Source: Gemmatimonadales bacterium (GTDB lineage: Bacteria; Gemmatimonadota; Gemmatimonadetes; Gemmatimonadales; GWC2-71-9). From it: a DNA stretch of 47,203 bases. Positions 9,384 to 16,554 of the stretch are shown here, in pieces. The stretch spans positions 1 through 47,203 of the forward strand of contig JACCRS010000216.1 in NCBI GenBank assembly GCA_013813435.1. The letters run 5' to 3'. A program made the translations under genes and the position numbers. Under the pieces are notes generated by a model. The model was not told the origin of the DNA and did no database searches. It was given only the letters and a program-made list of their open reading frames with translations. Each line of letters starts with the position of its first letter. Positions within the stretch are counted from its first letter, which is position 1.

Positions 9384-10109
9384 ATCGCCGCCTGCGATCC
9401 GACGCTGCCGCCTCTGCGCGGCCAGATGGAGATCGGGCAGGACGGTTATGGCGTCTTCGTCGGAGGTCCAGCACTCAACGGCGACCTTTACGCGGTCCGG
9501 CCCGATGGTGGGCCACCGGTTCGAATCACTTTCACCAACGTCGCCGAGCTGTGGCCCGCGCTCTCGCCTGATGGCGGGGGGCTGGCATTTCTTCGAGGCA
9601 CATCGCTGCGTGACTCGACGCCGGCGACGGTCTGGCTGATGAACCTGCTGAGCGGTGCCGAGCGGGAGATGGCGCTTCCCAGGGGTGCCGGGCCGCCGGT
9701 CAGGGTAGGCTGGGAGCCGGGTGGGAGCTCATTGATTGTATCCACCGCGGATGGATTCTACCGGATCAGTACACCCCCGGCGGCGCCCGATGCGCGCCCG
9801 GTCCCGCCCCCGGAACGGGCAGAGGCCGAATCGAGCCTGGCGGTGCTGTTGGGAGATCCGGTATTTGCCGGCGTCGTGCGGTGCGAGAACGCCGCTGATC
9901 TCTGCGTAAGCGGCGACAGTGGCTCCGCGCTACTGGCCCGCGGGGCGCGCGACCCGGTGCGGTGGGGTTCGGACTCGGTCGGGTTCTTCGTTGGCGACAA
10001 TTTCGAGATTCGCCCGTTGCGTGCCGGACGCCCGCGCCGGCTGACGTGGTCCAGGCCGCCGGAGCGGCCGCGGGAGATGACGTTCTTTTCTGGAAAGCGT
10101 GAGCGGTAA
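9276..10109 (+). CDS. TolB/WD40-like propeller lipoprotein
   Basis: A probable outer-membrane or periplasmic lipoprotein. The hydrophobic stretch LLFPLTLLLIAAC ends in a lipobox-like IAAC. Propeller-type repeats follow, such as GDLYAVRPDGG and WPALSPDGGGLAFLRG, the TolB/PD40 signature. No enzymatic residues are recognised. The start is uncertain. The longest reading (GTG 9276) overlaps the M1 gene by 11 bp and would give about 30 residues before the signal core, written largely in repeat DNA. A TTG at 9357 gives a compact signal peptide instead. The C terminus (GKRER) is also encoded by repeat heptads. Confidence 0.7.
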   Translation: MRSKKGCHLRYATAQGDKHFSRSPLTPLLFPLTLLLIAACDPTLPPLRGQMEIGQDGYGVFVGGPALNGDLYAVRPDGGPPVRITFTNVAELWPALSPDGGGLAFLRGTSLRDSTPATVWLMNLLSGAEREMALPRGAGPPVRVGWEPGGSSLIVSTADGFYRISTPPAAPDARPVPPPERAEAESSLAVLLGDPVFAGVVRCENAADLCVSGDSGSALLARGARDPVRWGSDSVGFFVGDNFEIRPLRAGRPRRLTWSRPPERPREMTFFSGKRER

Positions 10110-10141
10110 CTGCAAAGAGCGTGAGCGGTAGGCGGGAAAGG
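10099..10141 (+). repeat. 7-bp-word array, gap D (left side)
   Basis: Heptads GTGAGCG, GTAACTG, an 8-base CAAAGAGC, then GTGAGCG, GTAGGCG, GGAAAGG. The stop codon of the TolB-like gene lies in the second heptad. The right side of the gap has only degenerate purine/pyrimidine remnants before ATG 10225. Confidence 0.7.
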
Positions 10142-10224
10142 TTGTCTCGTGCTCAGGTGACATGGGGGTAGCCCACCGGCTAGTTTCCGGCACTTTTCTC
10201 CTTTCCTCTCTCCCGGATTCGGTG

Positions 10225-11367
10225 ATGAAACTGCTGGTTCTCGGTGCCGGACTTCAGGGCTGCGCCTGCGCCTACGACCTCCTCCAGAATCCTGCCGTCG
10301 GTCAGGTGACCCTGGCCGACGTGAGACCGGTCAAGCTTCCCAAGTTTCTGGCGGGGGATTGGAAGGGGCGCTTGCGTACCATCCAGCTCGACGTCACCGA
10401 TGCCCCCGCCGTACGGGCGGCCTTCGAGGGCCAGGCGGCTGTGATGAGCGCCATCCCCTACTATTACAACGGTCCCATGGCCAAGGCCGCGGTAGAGTGT
10501 GGCTGTCACTTTTCCGATCTGGGTGGCAATACCGATATCGTGCTGGAGCAGAAAAAGTTGCATCAGCAGGCACTGGCCAATGGTGTGTCGGTGATTCCGG
10601 ACTGTGGCCTGGCCCCAGGGATGGTCAACATCCTGGCGGCGGAAGGGATTCGGCGGCTGGACCGTGCCGACAAGGTAAAGATATTCGTCGGCGGTCTGCC
10701 GCAGGCCCCGGAGCCGCCGCTCAACTATCAGATCGTGTACTCGCTCGAGGGGGCCCTCGACTACTACACTACGCCCTCCTGGGTGCTCCGGGGCGGCAAG
10801 CCGGTACAGGTAGATGCCCTGAGTGAGGTTGAGCCGGTTGAGTTCCCCTCGCCGGTGGGCACGCTGGAGGCATTTCATACTGGGGGCGGAATCAGCACAC
10901 TGCCGTTCGCCTACGATGGCAAGATCGACACCATGGAGTACAAGACCCTCCGCTATCCGGGACACGTAGCCATCATGCGGCCCATCCGCGAGCTGGGTCT
11001 CCTGGCCAACGAGCCGATCGAGGTGAAGGGGAATAAGGTAGCGCCCCGTGACCTGTTTATCGCCGCGGTCCATCCCAAACTGCACAAGCCTGAAGGCCGC
11101 GATCTCGTCGCGCTTCAGGTCCAGGTGACCGGGAAAACCGGCGCGAATCCTTCCCGCATCACCTTCCGGCTGATCGATTACTACGACGCGCTACATGGAA
11201 TCAGCGCGATGATGCGTACCACCGGCTACTCGCTGTCCATTACCGGCCAGATGCAGGTAGACGGCCGGGTGAAAGCCAAGGGGGTTCACACGCCGGACGA
11301 GGCCATGCCCTTCGGTGAGTACGTGTCCGAGCTGGCCCGGCGGGGGATCAGGATCGAAGAGTTGTGA
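10225..11367 (+). CDS. Saccharopine dehydrogenase-like NAD(P)-dependent oxidoreductase
   Basis: A soluble oxidoreductase of the saccharopine dehydrogenase / lysine 6-dehydrogenase group. The N terminus MKLLVLGAGLQGCACAYDLL is a Rossmann glycine motif. SAIPYYYNGPMAKAAVECG and the DLGGNTDIV region follow, as in this family. Length (380 residues) fits a single-domain-plus-catalytic-domain enzyme. The substrate is not determinable here, and no lysine pathway gene is adjacent. The ORF track starts at 10162; ATG 10225 is preferred because the Rossmann strand begins right there, as in homologues. It is flanked by repeat-containing gaps on both sides, so it may be its own transcription unit. Confidence 0.88.
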   Translation: MKLLVLGAGLQGCACAYDLLQNPAVGQVTLADVRPVKLPKFLAGDWKGRLRTIQLDVTDAPAVRAAFEGQAAVMSAIPYYYNGPMAKAAVECGCHFSDLGGNTDIVLEQKKLHQQALANGVSVIPDCGLAPGMVNILAAEGIRRLDRADKVKIFVGGLPQAPEPPLNYQIVYSLEGALDYYTTPSWVLRGGKPVQVDALSEVEPVEFPSPVGTLEAFHTGGGISTLPFAYDGKIDTMEYKTLRYPGHVAIMRPIRELGLLANEPIEVKGNKVAPRDLFIAAVHPKLHKPEGRDLVALQVQVTGKTGANPSRITFRLIDYYDALHGISAMMRTTGYSLSITGQMQVDGRVKAKGVHTPDEAMPFGEYVSELARRGIRIEEL

Positions 11368-11384
11368 AATTGTTGTCAACGTTC

Positions 11385-11434
11385 GCTGCGCTCAGTATTA
11401 CACCGATGGGGAACCTCCCCACTCGTGAGGGTGT
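11385..11434 (+). other. Repeat remnant plus hairpin leader before the thioredoxin-fold gene
   Basis: TTCGCTGCGCTCAG resembles the core of a dispersed intergenic repeat also seen degenerate near 9300. Next to it, ACACC (11400-11404) pairs with GGTGT (11430-11434) and encloses the perfect hairpin TGGGGA-ACC-TCCCCA. The leader could be structured RNA or a repeat-derived hairpin; function is unknown. Confidence 0.4.
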
Positions 11435-11463
11435 TGTAGCAGAGTTCGTGTAACGGAGACGGG

Positions 11464-12000
11464 ATGCTGGACTTCAAGGCACTGTGGGACAAATCGCTAA
11501 GTTTCGACTCGTTCGTCGCCTCCTGTAAGGCCGAGCACTGCGGATTATGGCAGGGGATACGGAGGCTGGCGCGGATTCCCGATTGGGCGCTTGCCGCCGT
11601 GCCGGCCAACGCCGGGCGCAAGCTGCTGGTGATTGTCGAGGATTGGTGCGGGGATGCCTCGAACACCGTTCCGATCATCGCGAAGCTGACTGATATGGCA
11701 CCCGGGCTCGAGCTTCGAGTGATCCTGCGAGATGAAAACCCGGAGCTGATGGATCGATATCTGACCAACGGATCGCGCTCGATACCCATCGTGATTGCGC
11801 TGGACCACCAGTTCCAGGAGATCGGCCACTGGGGTCCTCGCCCGACTGAGCTCCAGGCCTGGGTGATGGCAAACCGGGGCACCACGCCCAAGGCCGAGCT
11901 CTATCCTCAAGTTCGAAAATGGTACGCCCGCGATCGGGGGGAGACCACCCTACGGGAGGTGCTGGAGGCCGCTGGGTTGCCGGCTGAGAAGGTGGCGTGA
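11464..12000 (+). CDS. Thioredoxin-fold protein with WCGD motif
   Basis: A thioredoxin-superfamily protein of the Thioredoxin_9 type. LLVIVEDWCGDASNTVP (residues 55-70) matches the active-site position, but the classical CxxC second cysteine is absent (WCGDA), so ordinary disulfide exchange at this site is not possible. The cis-Pro region appears as SRSIPIVIALD. An additional cysteine pair lies near the N terminus (ASCKAEHCG). GGAGACGGG precedes the ATG as a ribosome binding site. It is a cytoplasmic protein of 178 residues, convergent with the Omp85-like gene. Role unknown; a monothiol redox or thiol-binding job is inference. Confidence 0.82.
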   Translation: MLDFKALWDKSLSFDSFVASCKAEHCGLWQGIRRLARIPDWALAAVPANAGRKLLVIVEDWCGDASNTVPIIAKLTDMAPGLELRVILRDENPELMDRYLTNGSRSIPIVIALDHQFQEIGHWGPRPTELQAWVMANRGTTPKAELYPQVRKWYARDRGETTLREVLEAAGLPAEKVA

Positions 12001-12002
12001 AG

Positions 12003-12016
12003 GAAAGCCGCTCACG
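12003..12016 (-). repeat. Single minus-strand heptad in a convergent gap
   Basis: The minus strand reads GTGAGCG followed by GCTTTCC, the same word as gaps B to D. It lies in the short gap between two convergent genes, with the G-rich strand again pointing into the gap from the right. Confidence 0.5.
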
Positions 12017-12024
12017 TCTTTATT

Positions 12025-13218
12025 TTAGAACATCCACCCGCTCCCCACCGAGTAGTTGAAACCGTCCGGCCCGCCCGCGAAGTTGAACGTGAAGATCGAC
12101 GAACGCAGGATCCGGAGTGCCACTCCCCCCCCGCCGCCGACTTTCACACCGTCAGTCGTCAGCTTGAACGACTCCCCCTCGAACACCCGCCCCGCGTCGA
12201 CAAACCCGAGCAGCGTTATGGCTCCCAGGTCGCCGAATGGCAGCAGATCGTGACGCACCTCCAGATTGCCTAACATCACGTGCTTGCCGGCAAAGCGTCC
12301 GGTGTCGAAGCTGCGGTGGGAATACTGCCCGCCTAACACCGGTATCTGGTTCTCCCAGGCCGGCAGATAATATCTGGCGTTGAGAGTGGGATCGCCGCCC
12401 ATTCCCGAAGCGGCAAGGCGGGCGGCGACAACTGTTCCCTCCCGAACCGATAGGTATCCCCGCAGCACGCCGTACAGCCGGGTGTACCCATCGTTGCCGC
12501 TTCCGACCTGGGCGCCGGCCTCGAACAGAAGCCCCTGGTGGGTGTTGAACTCGTTATCCCGGGTGTCGTATACCAGAGCAAGTCGAGCGGAGACATCGGT
12601 CTCCCTGAGCTCGGTGCCGAAGTCGCTCCTGAAGAGCGAGGGCTGGGGAAGTGTGGAGAAGCGGGTCCACTCGACATTCGCCAGTAGCGCGGCCTGCCAT
12701 GGCCCGCGCAGTCGGCGAGAGGCCTCCACTTTTCCGCCGTAGCGGACGCGCCGGACCCGATACAGAAATGGCTGCTCCGGGGTCACCGCCTCGTCGTTTT
12801 CTACCGTCTCGTTGCCGAGCCCGAAATATCCGAAGCGTGCTTCCCTCACTGCTGCACCGAGTGCGTTGAACCGCCAGTTATCCCAGAGCTGTGGAGCGCG
12901 GAATCTCACGGCGACGTGTCGGCTGCCCCGGTGGGTGATGCCGGCATCGGCTGTCAGGGCGGCATTGGTGGTAACCCGATCATCGTACTCGGCCGGTTGG
13001 AAGTGATGTACCCGGAATGCCACCACCGGCCCGTCATTGGTGCCACCCGTCAGATAGGGGAAGTAGCTGGTTCGCCAGGGAGAGTATGGGACCGGTTCCT
13101 CCGTTGTTTCCGAGGTGTCGAGCGTGACCGGCTCGGGAGTGTCCGTAGCTGAGGGGACCTGGGCGCTTAGCCGGACCGCGAGGACCAGTGCCGGCAGAAG
13201 CAGAGCAGTCAGCCGCAT
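12025..13218 (-). CDS. Omp85-family outer-membrane beta-barrel (surface antigen D15 domain)
   Basis: A 397-residue outer-membrane protein. A signal peptide (MRLTALLLPALVLAVRLSAQ) is followed by alternating aromatic/polar beta strands throughout. The chain ends in GFNYSVGSGWMF with a terminal Phe, the usual Omp85/OMP assembly signal. No POTRA repeats are visible, so it is only the barrel part of the BamA/TamA/D15 family, with about half the length of BamA. GDLGAITLLGFVDAGRVFEGE is a characteristic late-barrel segment. Its start overlaps the stop of the glycosylasparaginase gene by one base (TGATG), showing translational coupling. The transport or assembly role is not known. Confidence 0.85.
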   Translation of the reverse strand: MRLTALLLPALVLAVRLSAQVPSATDTPEPVTLDTSETTEEPVPYSPWRTSYFPYLTGGTNDGPVVAFRVHHFQPAEYDDRVTTNAALTADAGITHRGSRHVAVRFRAPQLWDNWRFNALGAAVREARFGYFGLGNETVENDEAVTPEQPFLYRVRRVRYGGKVEASRRLRGPWQAALLANVEWTRFSTLPQPSLFRSDFGTELRETDVSARLALVYDTRDNEFNTHQGLLFEAGAQVGSGNDGYTRLYGVLRGYLSVREGTVVAARLAASGMGGDPTLNARYYLPAWENQIPVLGGQYSHRSFDTGRFAGKHVMLGNLEVRHDLLPFGDLGAITLLGFVDAGRVFEGESFKLTTDGVKVGGGGGVALRILRSSIFTFNFAGGPDGFNYSVGSGWMF

Positions 13219-14243
13219 CAGGCGCGCCTCGGGTAGAGATAGGCGGTGTCTCGCAGAGCGCCAACCCGGCCATCATGCGCCGCGAAGGTCGCGGGATAGA
13301 TCGAGGCTGAGCCGAGGTCGCCCCTCTTGTTTACGGCGTAGAAAGAGATATTGAACGATGGACGGCCGTTTTGGAGGAGCCGGGGCGGGGTGAGCTGAAC
13401 TACCCGCTTCAGCGTTTCCAGGCACGCATCGGTCGGCTTGAGTCCCCGGCGCATACCCTCCACGGTGAGAAACCCGCCGCACGCCGTGATGTTCGCCTCG
13501 CCTCGTCCAGTCGACCCGGCGGCTCCCACGTCGTTGTCCGTGTATTGGCCGGCACCGATTATGGGCGAATCGCCGGCCCGGCCCGGAATTTTCCAGGCCA
13601 GCCCGCTGGTGGTGGTAACCGAAGAGATTTCGCCCTTCGGGTTTACCACGTTGAGATTGATCGTACCGGTCGGTCTTGTTGGGAGCGGCTCGTTCTCCGG
13701 AACGTTGAGCCAGTCATCGTCGGCGCCTCGGTTGGCGCGCCATCTGATCCAGAGTTGGCGTGACTCGGGTGTCAGCAGGTCTTCCTCCTTGAAACCATAC
13801 GAGAGCGCGAACCGCTTTGCCCCTTCTCCGACCAGCATGACGTGGTCGGTGTACTTGAGCACCAGCCGAGCCACCTCGCTCGGGGTCTTGATCCCTTCGA
13901 GCGCCGCGACCGCGCCGGCTCGCCGGGTGGGCCCGTGCATGCAGGACGCGTCCAACTGCACCACGCCGTCCTCGTTGGGAAGACCGCCGTAGCCCACTGA
14001 GTTGTCGCTGGGGTCGAGCTCCTGAATCTTCACGCCTTCTATGGCGGCGTCGAGGGTGTCGGTTCCCTCCAGCACCAGCTCCATGGCTCGAAGCACCGCC
14101 GGCAGTCCGTTGCTGGAGCTCACCGCTGCCGGTCGGATTGCGCCGCGAAGGATTATGGCCGGAGAAATGGACGGTAACACCACGGTAGCCGCCGCAACGC
14201 CGCTCGCGCCGATGAAGGTGCGGCGAGAAACCGGCAGTGACAT
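13218..14243 (-). CDS. N4-glycosylasparaginase / isoaspartyl peptidase-type Ntn-hydrolase, Tat-exported
   Basis: Cleaves the bond between asparagine and N-linked sugar, or related beta-aspartyl bonds, after autocatalytic activation. The Tat signal SRRTFIGASG is at residues 6-15. The nucleophile after self-cleavage should be Thr194 in PTGTINLNVV. The downstream signature GLAWKIPGRAGDSPIIGAG and GAAGSTGRGE closely match glycosylasparaginases. Length (341) is normal for the proenzyme. It is exported folded, consistent with the Tat motif, and is coupled by a one-base overlap to an Omp85-like barrel. This suggests scavenging of glycopeptides at the cell surface, which is inference. Confidence 0.93.
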   Translation of the reverse strand: MSLPVSRRTFIGASGVAAATVVLPSISPAIILRGAIRPAAVSSSNGLPAVLRAMELVLEGTDTLDAAIEGVKIQELDPSDNSVGYGGLPNEDGVVQLDASCMHGPTRRAGAVAALEGIKTPSEVARLVLKYTDHVMLVGEGAKRFALSYGFKEEDLLTPESRQLWIRWRANRGADDDWLNVPENEPLPTRPTGTINLNVVNPKGEISSVTTTSGLAWKIPGRAGDSPIIGAGQYTDNDVGAAGSTGRGEANITACGGFLTVEGMRRGLKPTDACLETLKRVVQLTPPRLLQNGRPSFNISFYAVNKRGDLGSASIYPATFAAHDGRVGALRDTAYLYPRRA

Positions 14244-14360
14244 GAGGAAAAGCCTCCACTGGCTGTTTAGGCGCCAGGCGGCGCCACGGGGATTTAGAAC
14301 CGCCGTGAAGCTAAAGTCAACCGAGGGGGCGCGCAGTCAGAAAGAAATGGTGATCCAACG

Positions 14361-14390
14361 CACAGCACCTTGATCCCGGCTTTCTATACT
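14361..14390 (+). promoter_or_regulatory. Candidate promoter 1 (CACAGCA, then TATACT)
   Basis: CACAGCA at 14361 is followed 24 bp later by TATACTTG. The same pair with identical spacing recurs 259 bp downstream. The -10 fits sigma-70; the -35 does not. It lies just upstream of the candidate structured RNA. Confidence 0.45.
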
Positions 14391-14396
14391 TGGCCA

Positions 14397-14567
14397 CAGT
14401 GGAAGTGCGGATGGACGGCGACCTGCGAGACGTCCGAAACAGCCCTGAGTCCCCTGCTCTGCGGCCGGATGAGCTGTCTAACCCAAGTTTCCGCTGCTTC
14501 TCCCATCACTACCCCCTTCTCTATATATCTCGCCGGGAACGGGCCTAATCGCCCGTTCCACCCGCCT
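14397..14567 (+). ncRNA. Candidate structured small RNA in the divergent gap
   Basis: No convincing ORF covers this stretch of the 500-bp gap. GAAG-T-GCGG (14402-14410) pairs with CCGC-TG-CTTC (14491-14500), closing a three-way junction. Inside are the hairpins GGACG/CGTCC (14413-14435) and ACAGC/GCTGT (14439-14477). A strong stem GGAACGGGC/GCCCGTTCC (14536-14559) followed by CTTCTTTTG resembles a terminator. A promoter-like element precedes it. It matches no RNA class I recognise, and folding was done by eye. Confidence 0.4.
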
Positions 14568-14575
14568 TCTTTTGA
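14536..14575 (+). terminator. Hairpin terminator candidate in the divergent gap
   Basis: A perfect 9-bp stem GGAACGGGC/GCCCGTTCC with a 6-base loop is followed within 15 bases by CTTCTTTTG. It would end the candidate small RNA before the histone-like gene promoter. Confidence 0.5.
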
Positions 14576-14619
14576 GAGCTCTTGGCTGCTGAACTCGCTC
14601 CCAGTCGTGTGACCCAACC

Positions 14620-14649
14620 CACAGCAGCGAGTACTCACCAATCTATACT
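14620..14649 (+). promoter_or_regulatory. Candidate promoter 2 for the histone-like gene
   Basis: CACAGCA at 14620 and TATACTTG at 14644 have the same spacing as promoter 1. Transcription starting near 14656 would give a leader of about 90 bases to the ATG at 14746. Confidence 0.45.
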
Positions 14650-14745
14650 TGCGACGTCTGTGCATTTCAGGCTACCGGCCGCTTCGATTTCTACCGGCCA
14701 TCCTCGAGATCGGCATCCGACTCAACCACACGGGAGATCACGACC

Positions 14746-15225
14746 ATGCCACGAGGCGACAAGTCGTCCTACACCAGCAAGCAGAAGCGGCAAGCCGAGC
14801 ACATCGAAGAAGGCTATGAGAAGCGGGGTAGTTCACGTCGCCAAGCAGAGCGGCGCGCCTGGGCAACCGTGAACAAGGAAGACGGTGGCGGCAAGAAGAG
14901 CGGCTCTGGAAGGGGAAAGAAGAGCACCAAGAGCTCTTCCCGTAAAGGAGGCAAGAAGGGTGGGGCTGCCTCGGGATCGAGGTCCAAGGCCTCGGGCTCG
15001 AGGTCCAAGGCCTCGCGCTCCGCTGCCGCACGCAAGGGCGCCGCGACACGGCGCAGGAAAGCGGCAAGCAGTGGACGCAAGAGCAGCGGAGCCGGCCGTA
15101 AGAAGAGCACCGGAGGATCTCGCAGCAGGTCCACAGCGAGCTCTCGCAGCCGATCGACCTCGGGCCGGAAGAGCAGTGGCAGCAGCCGCAGCAGAAAAAG
15201 CAGCAAGAAGAGCTCGCGCCGCTGA
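14746..15225 (+). CDS. Histone-H1-like basic protein (often annotated plasmid stabilization protein)
   Basis: A small DNA-binding-type protein. The first 52 residues (MPRGDKSSYTSKQKRQAEHI and on to RAWATVNKEDGGGKK) are a conserved domain found in many soil bacteria. The remaining 107 residues are almost only Ser, Arg, Lys, Gly and Ala, as in histone-H1-like tails. An internal 21-bp direct repeat (14977-15015) encodes SRSKASG/SRSKAS and shows that the tail grows by slippage. The likely role is nucleoid compaction or stress protection; the plasmid-stabilization label in databases lacks support here. GGGAGATCACGACC precedes the ATG. A strong hairpin terminator follows the stop. Confidence 0.83.
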   Translation: MPRGDKSSYTSKQKRQAEHIEEGYEKRGSSRRQAERRAWATVNKEDGGGKKSGSGRGKKSTKSSSRKGGKKGGAASGSRSKASGSRSKASRSAAARKGAATRRRKAASSGRKSSGAGRKKSTGGSRSRSTASSRSRSTSGRKSSGSSRSRKSSKKSSRR

Positions 15226-15260
15226 TACGGTAGTTCGGTCAGCGGTAACCGGCGAAAACA

Positions 15261-15296
15261 GCAAAGGGCAGCTTCCAAGTAGAAGCTGCCCTTTGC
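15261..15296. terminator. Bidirectional intrinsic terminator
   Basis: GCAAAGGGCAGCTTC and GAAGCTGCCCTTTGC form a perfect 15-bp stem with the 6-base loop CAAGTA. It sits between two convergent genes. A-rich DNA on the left and T-rich DNA on the right allow use in both directions. Confidence 0.85.
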
Positions 15297-15314
15297 TTTG
15301 ATGAATAGCTGCGC

Positions 15315-15959
15315 TCACTCCCCCATCTGGCCCAAACCCAGGAGGGGAATGCCGATGCCGAGAGAGAGGTGGATGTCATTCTGGGTCTTTTTCTCATCCG
15401 CCGGCCCGAAGCCCGGGATCTCTGCCTTCGGCTTGTAGATATAGTCCTCGGCACTGAGCTGGAGCCGGAGCAGGTTTCCCAGGCGAAACCTCGCCGACGC
15501 GCCGAACGTGCCGCCTACGTCCGTCTTTTCCTCCACGTTTTCGTAGAAGTCACCACTGCGGTTGATGACGCCCACCCCTCCAGTGATTACGAACGCAACC
15601 GGGCTGGTGTAAGGCACCAGCTGGAAGCTGACCCGGCCGCTTCCAGTAAACACATTCGCGTCCAGACTCTGATCGCCGAGTCCTGATGCAGTGAGCTTGA
15701 GGTCGCTGGGTGCATAGGCACCGGTGAACTCGAGCCCCAGCCGCCGGCTGAGAGCCACTCCCACACGTCCCCCGAGCGTGATGCTCACTTCCTGCTTGAA
15801 TTCCTCACCGCCGGCAGCCCTGACCAGCTCGGTCGTCGGGATGTAAACACCGATGTTGGGAGCGAAGCTTATCCCCTGAGCCGTCAGCCGATCCGCCTGA
15901 GCTACGAGCAATATGCCACCCACCAAAACGGCACGACCCAACCACGCGCTGCCACGCAT
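15315..15959 (-). CDS. Small outer-membrane beta-barrel protein
   Basis: A signal peptide (WLGRAVLVGGILLVAQADRLTAQ) is followed by an 8-strand-type barrel with alternating residues: FAPNIGVYIPTTEL, ITLGGRVGVALSRRLGLEFTGAY, PVAFVITGGVGVIN, FGASARFRLGNLLRLQLSAEDYIY. The C-terminal HLSLGIGIPLLGL is a final strand. Length (214) fits OmpA/OmpW-like porin-size barrels without a peptidoglycan-binding domain. A GGAGG ribosome binding site lies 5 to 9 bp upstream of the ATG. It is co-oriented with the upstream small secreted protein at a spacing of 38 bp, so an operon is likely. No specific function is recognisable. Confidence 0.75.
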   Translation of the reverse strand: MRGSAWLGRAVLVGGILLVAQADRLTAQGISFAPNIGVYIPTTELVRAAGGEEFKQEVSITLGGRVGVALSRRLGLEFTGAYAPSDLKLTASGLGDQSLDANVFTGSGRVSFQLVPYTSPVAFVITGGVGVINRSGDFYENVEEKTDVGGTFGASARFRLGNLLRLQLSAEDYIYKPKAEIPGFGPADEKKTQNDIHLSLGIGIPLLGLGQMGE

Positions 15960-15997
15960 TGTGCCTCCACTTGGGAATGAAGGAAATAGGGCGGCTC

Positions 15998-16357
15998 CTA
16001 CAGCTTAAGCTTGATATCGATATTAACCAGAACTGATGGCTCTGCTTCTTCGAAGAACACCCGGTCGCGCACCGTCCGGATCACCATTCTTTGAAGCGGA
16101 CCCTTACCCTTGCCCCGGCCGTTGTTGCCCCGCCGGAAGTAAATCACCTGTGTGGCTCCTACGCGCTCCACGCGCACTACATAATATCCTTGCTCGATCA
16201 GCACGGCACGGCTCACTCGAACAGCCTTGTCGCTCGACACTGCATAGTGCTTGTCTTTTCCCTTGGCCTTGCCCTGGGCATGTGCCGGTGCGGCAGTGAA
16301 GCCGAACAGGACGAGAACCACGAGACCCATCCAGAGCGTGTGGCGAGCAGCGAACAT
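15998..16357 (-). CDS. Small secreted basic protein of unknown function
   Basis: Not recognised. A signal peptide (LWMGLVVLVLFGFTAAPAHAQ) is followed by a mature region of about 90 residues. Its features are GKAKGKDKHYAVSSDKAV, a YYVVRVERVGATQVIYFRRG hairpin, a basic linker NNGRGKGKG and a final LVNIDIKLKL strand. ATG 16357 is chosen over the ORF-track start because GAGGAGGT lies directly upstream and the signal peptide then begins correctly. It precedes the small barrel gene on the same strand, suggesting an envelope partner; that is inference. Confidence 0.7.
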   Translation of the reverse strand: MFAARHTLWMGLVVLVLFGFTAAPAHAQGKAKGKDKHYAVSSDKAVRVSRAVLIEQGYYVVRVERVGATQVIYFRRGNNGRGKGKGPLQRMVIRTVRDRVFFEEAEPSVLVNIDIKLKL

Positions 16358-16554
16358 GGGACCTCCTCTTGGCGCATGGGTGGGGGGACAGCCTCGGAGG
16401 TCCCAAAGCAAGAACCATGCAGAGGCTATTCCGCGCCGCGCGTTCGAAGGTTGAGCTTGTAAGTCACTGCTATATAGGGGTAACCAACGGATGTTACAGG
16501 CGAGGATTCAGAGCTCTGATGGGAAAATGAGTGGAGACGGGTGGTCTGCGGTCC

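Noticed and set aside
9515-9545. tRNA-like GGTTCGAATC motif
   Set aside because: Inside the TolB-like coding sequence; no acceptor stem or cloverleaf can be formed around it.
11400-11434. Known riboswitch (for example fluoride type) in the thioredoxin-fold gene leader
   Set aside because: The hairpin lacks the conserved loop bases and pseudoknot of classes I know; kept only as an unassigned leader.
14370-14612. 80-aa ORF in the divergent gap upstream of the histone-like gene
   Set aside because: No ribosome binding site, unusual composition, and it runs through hairpins of the candidate RNA and terminator.
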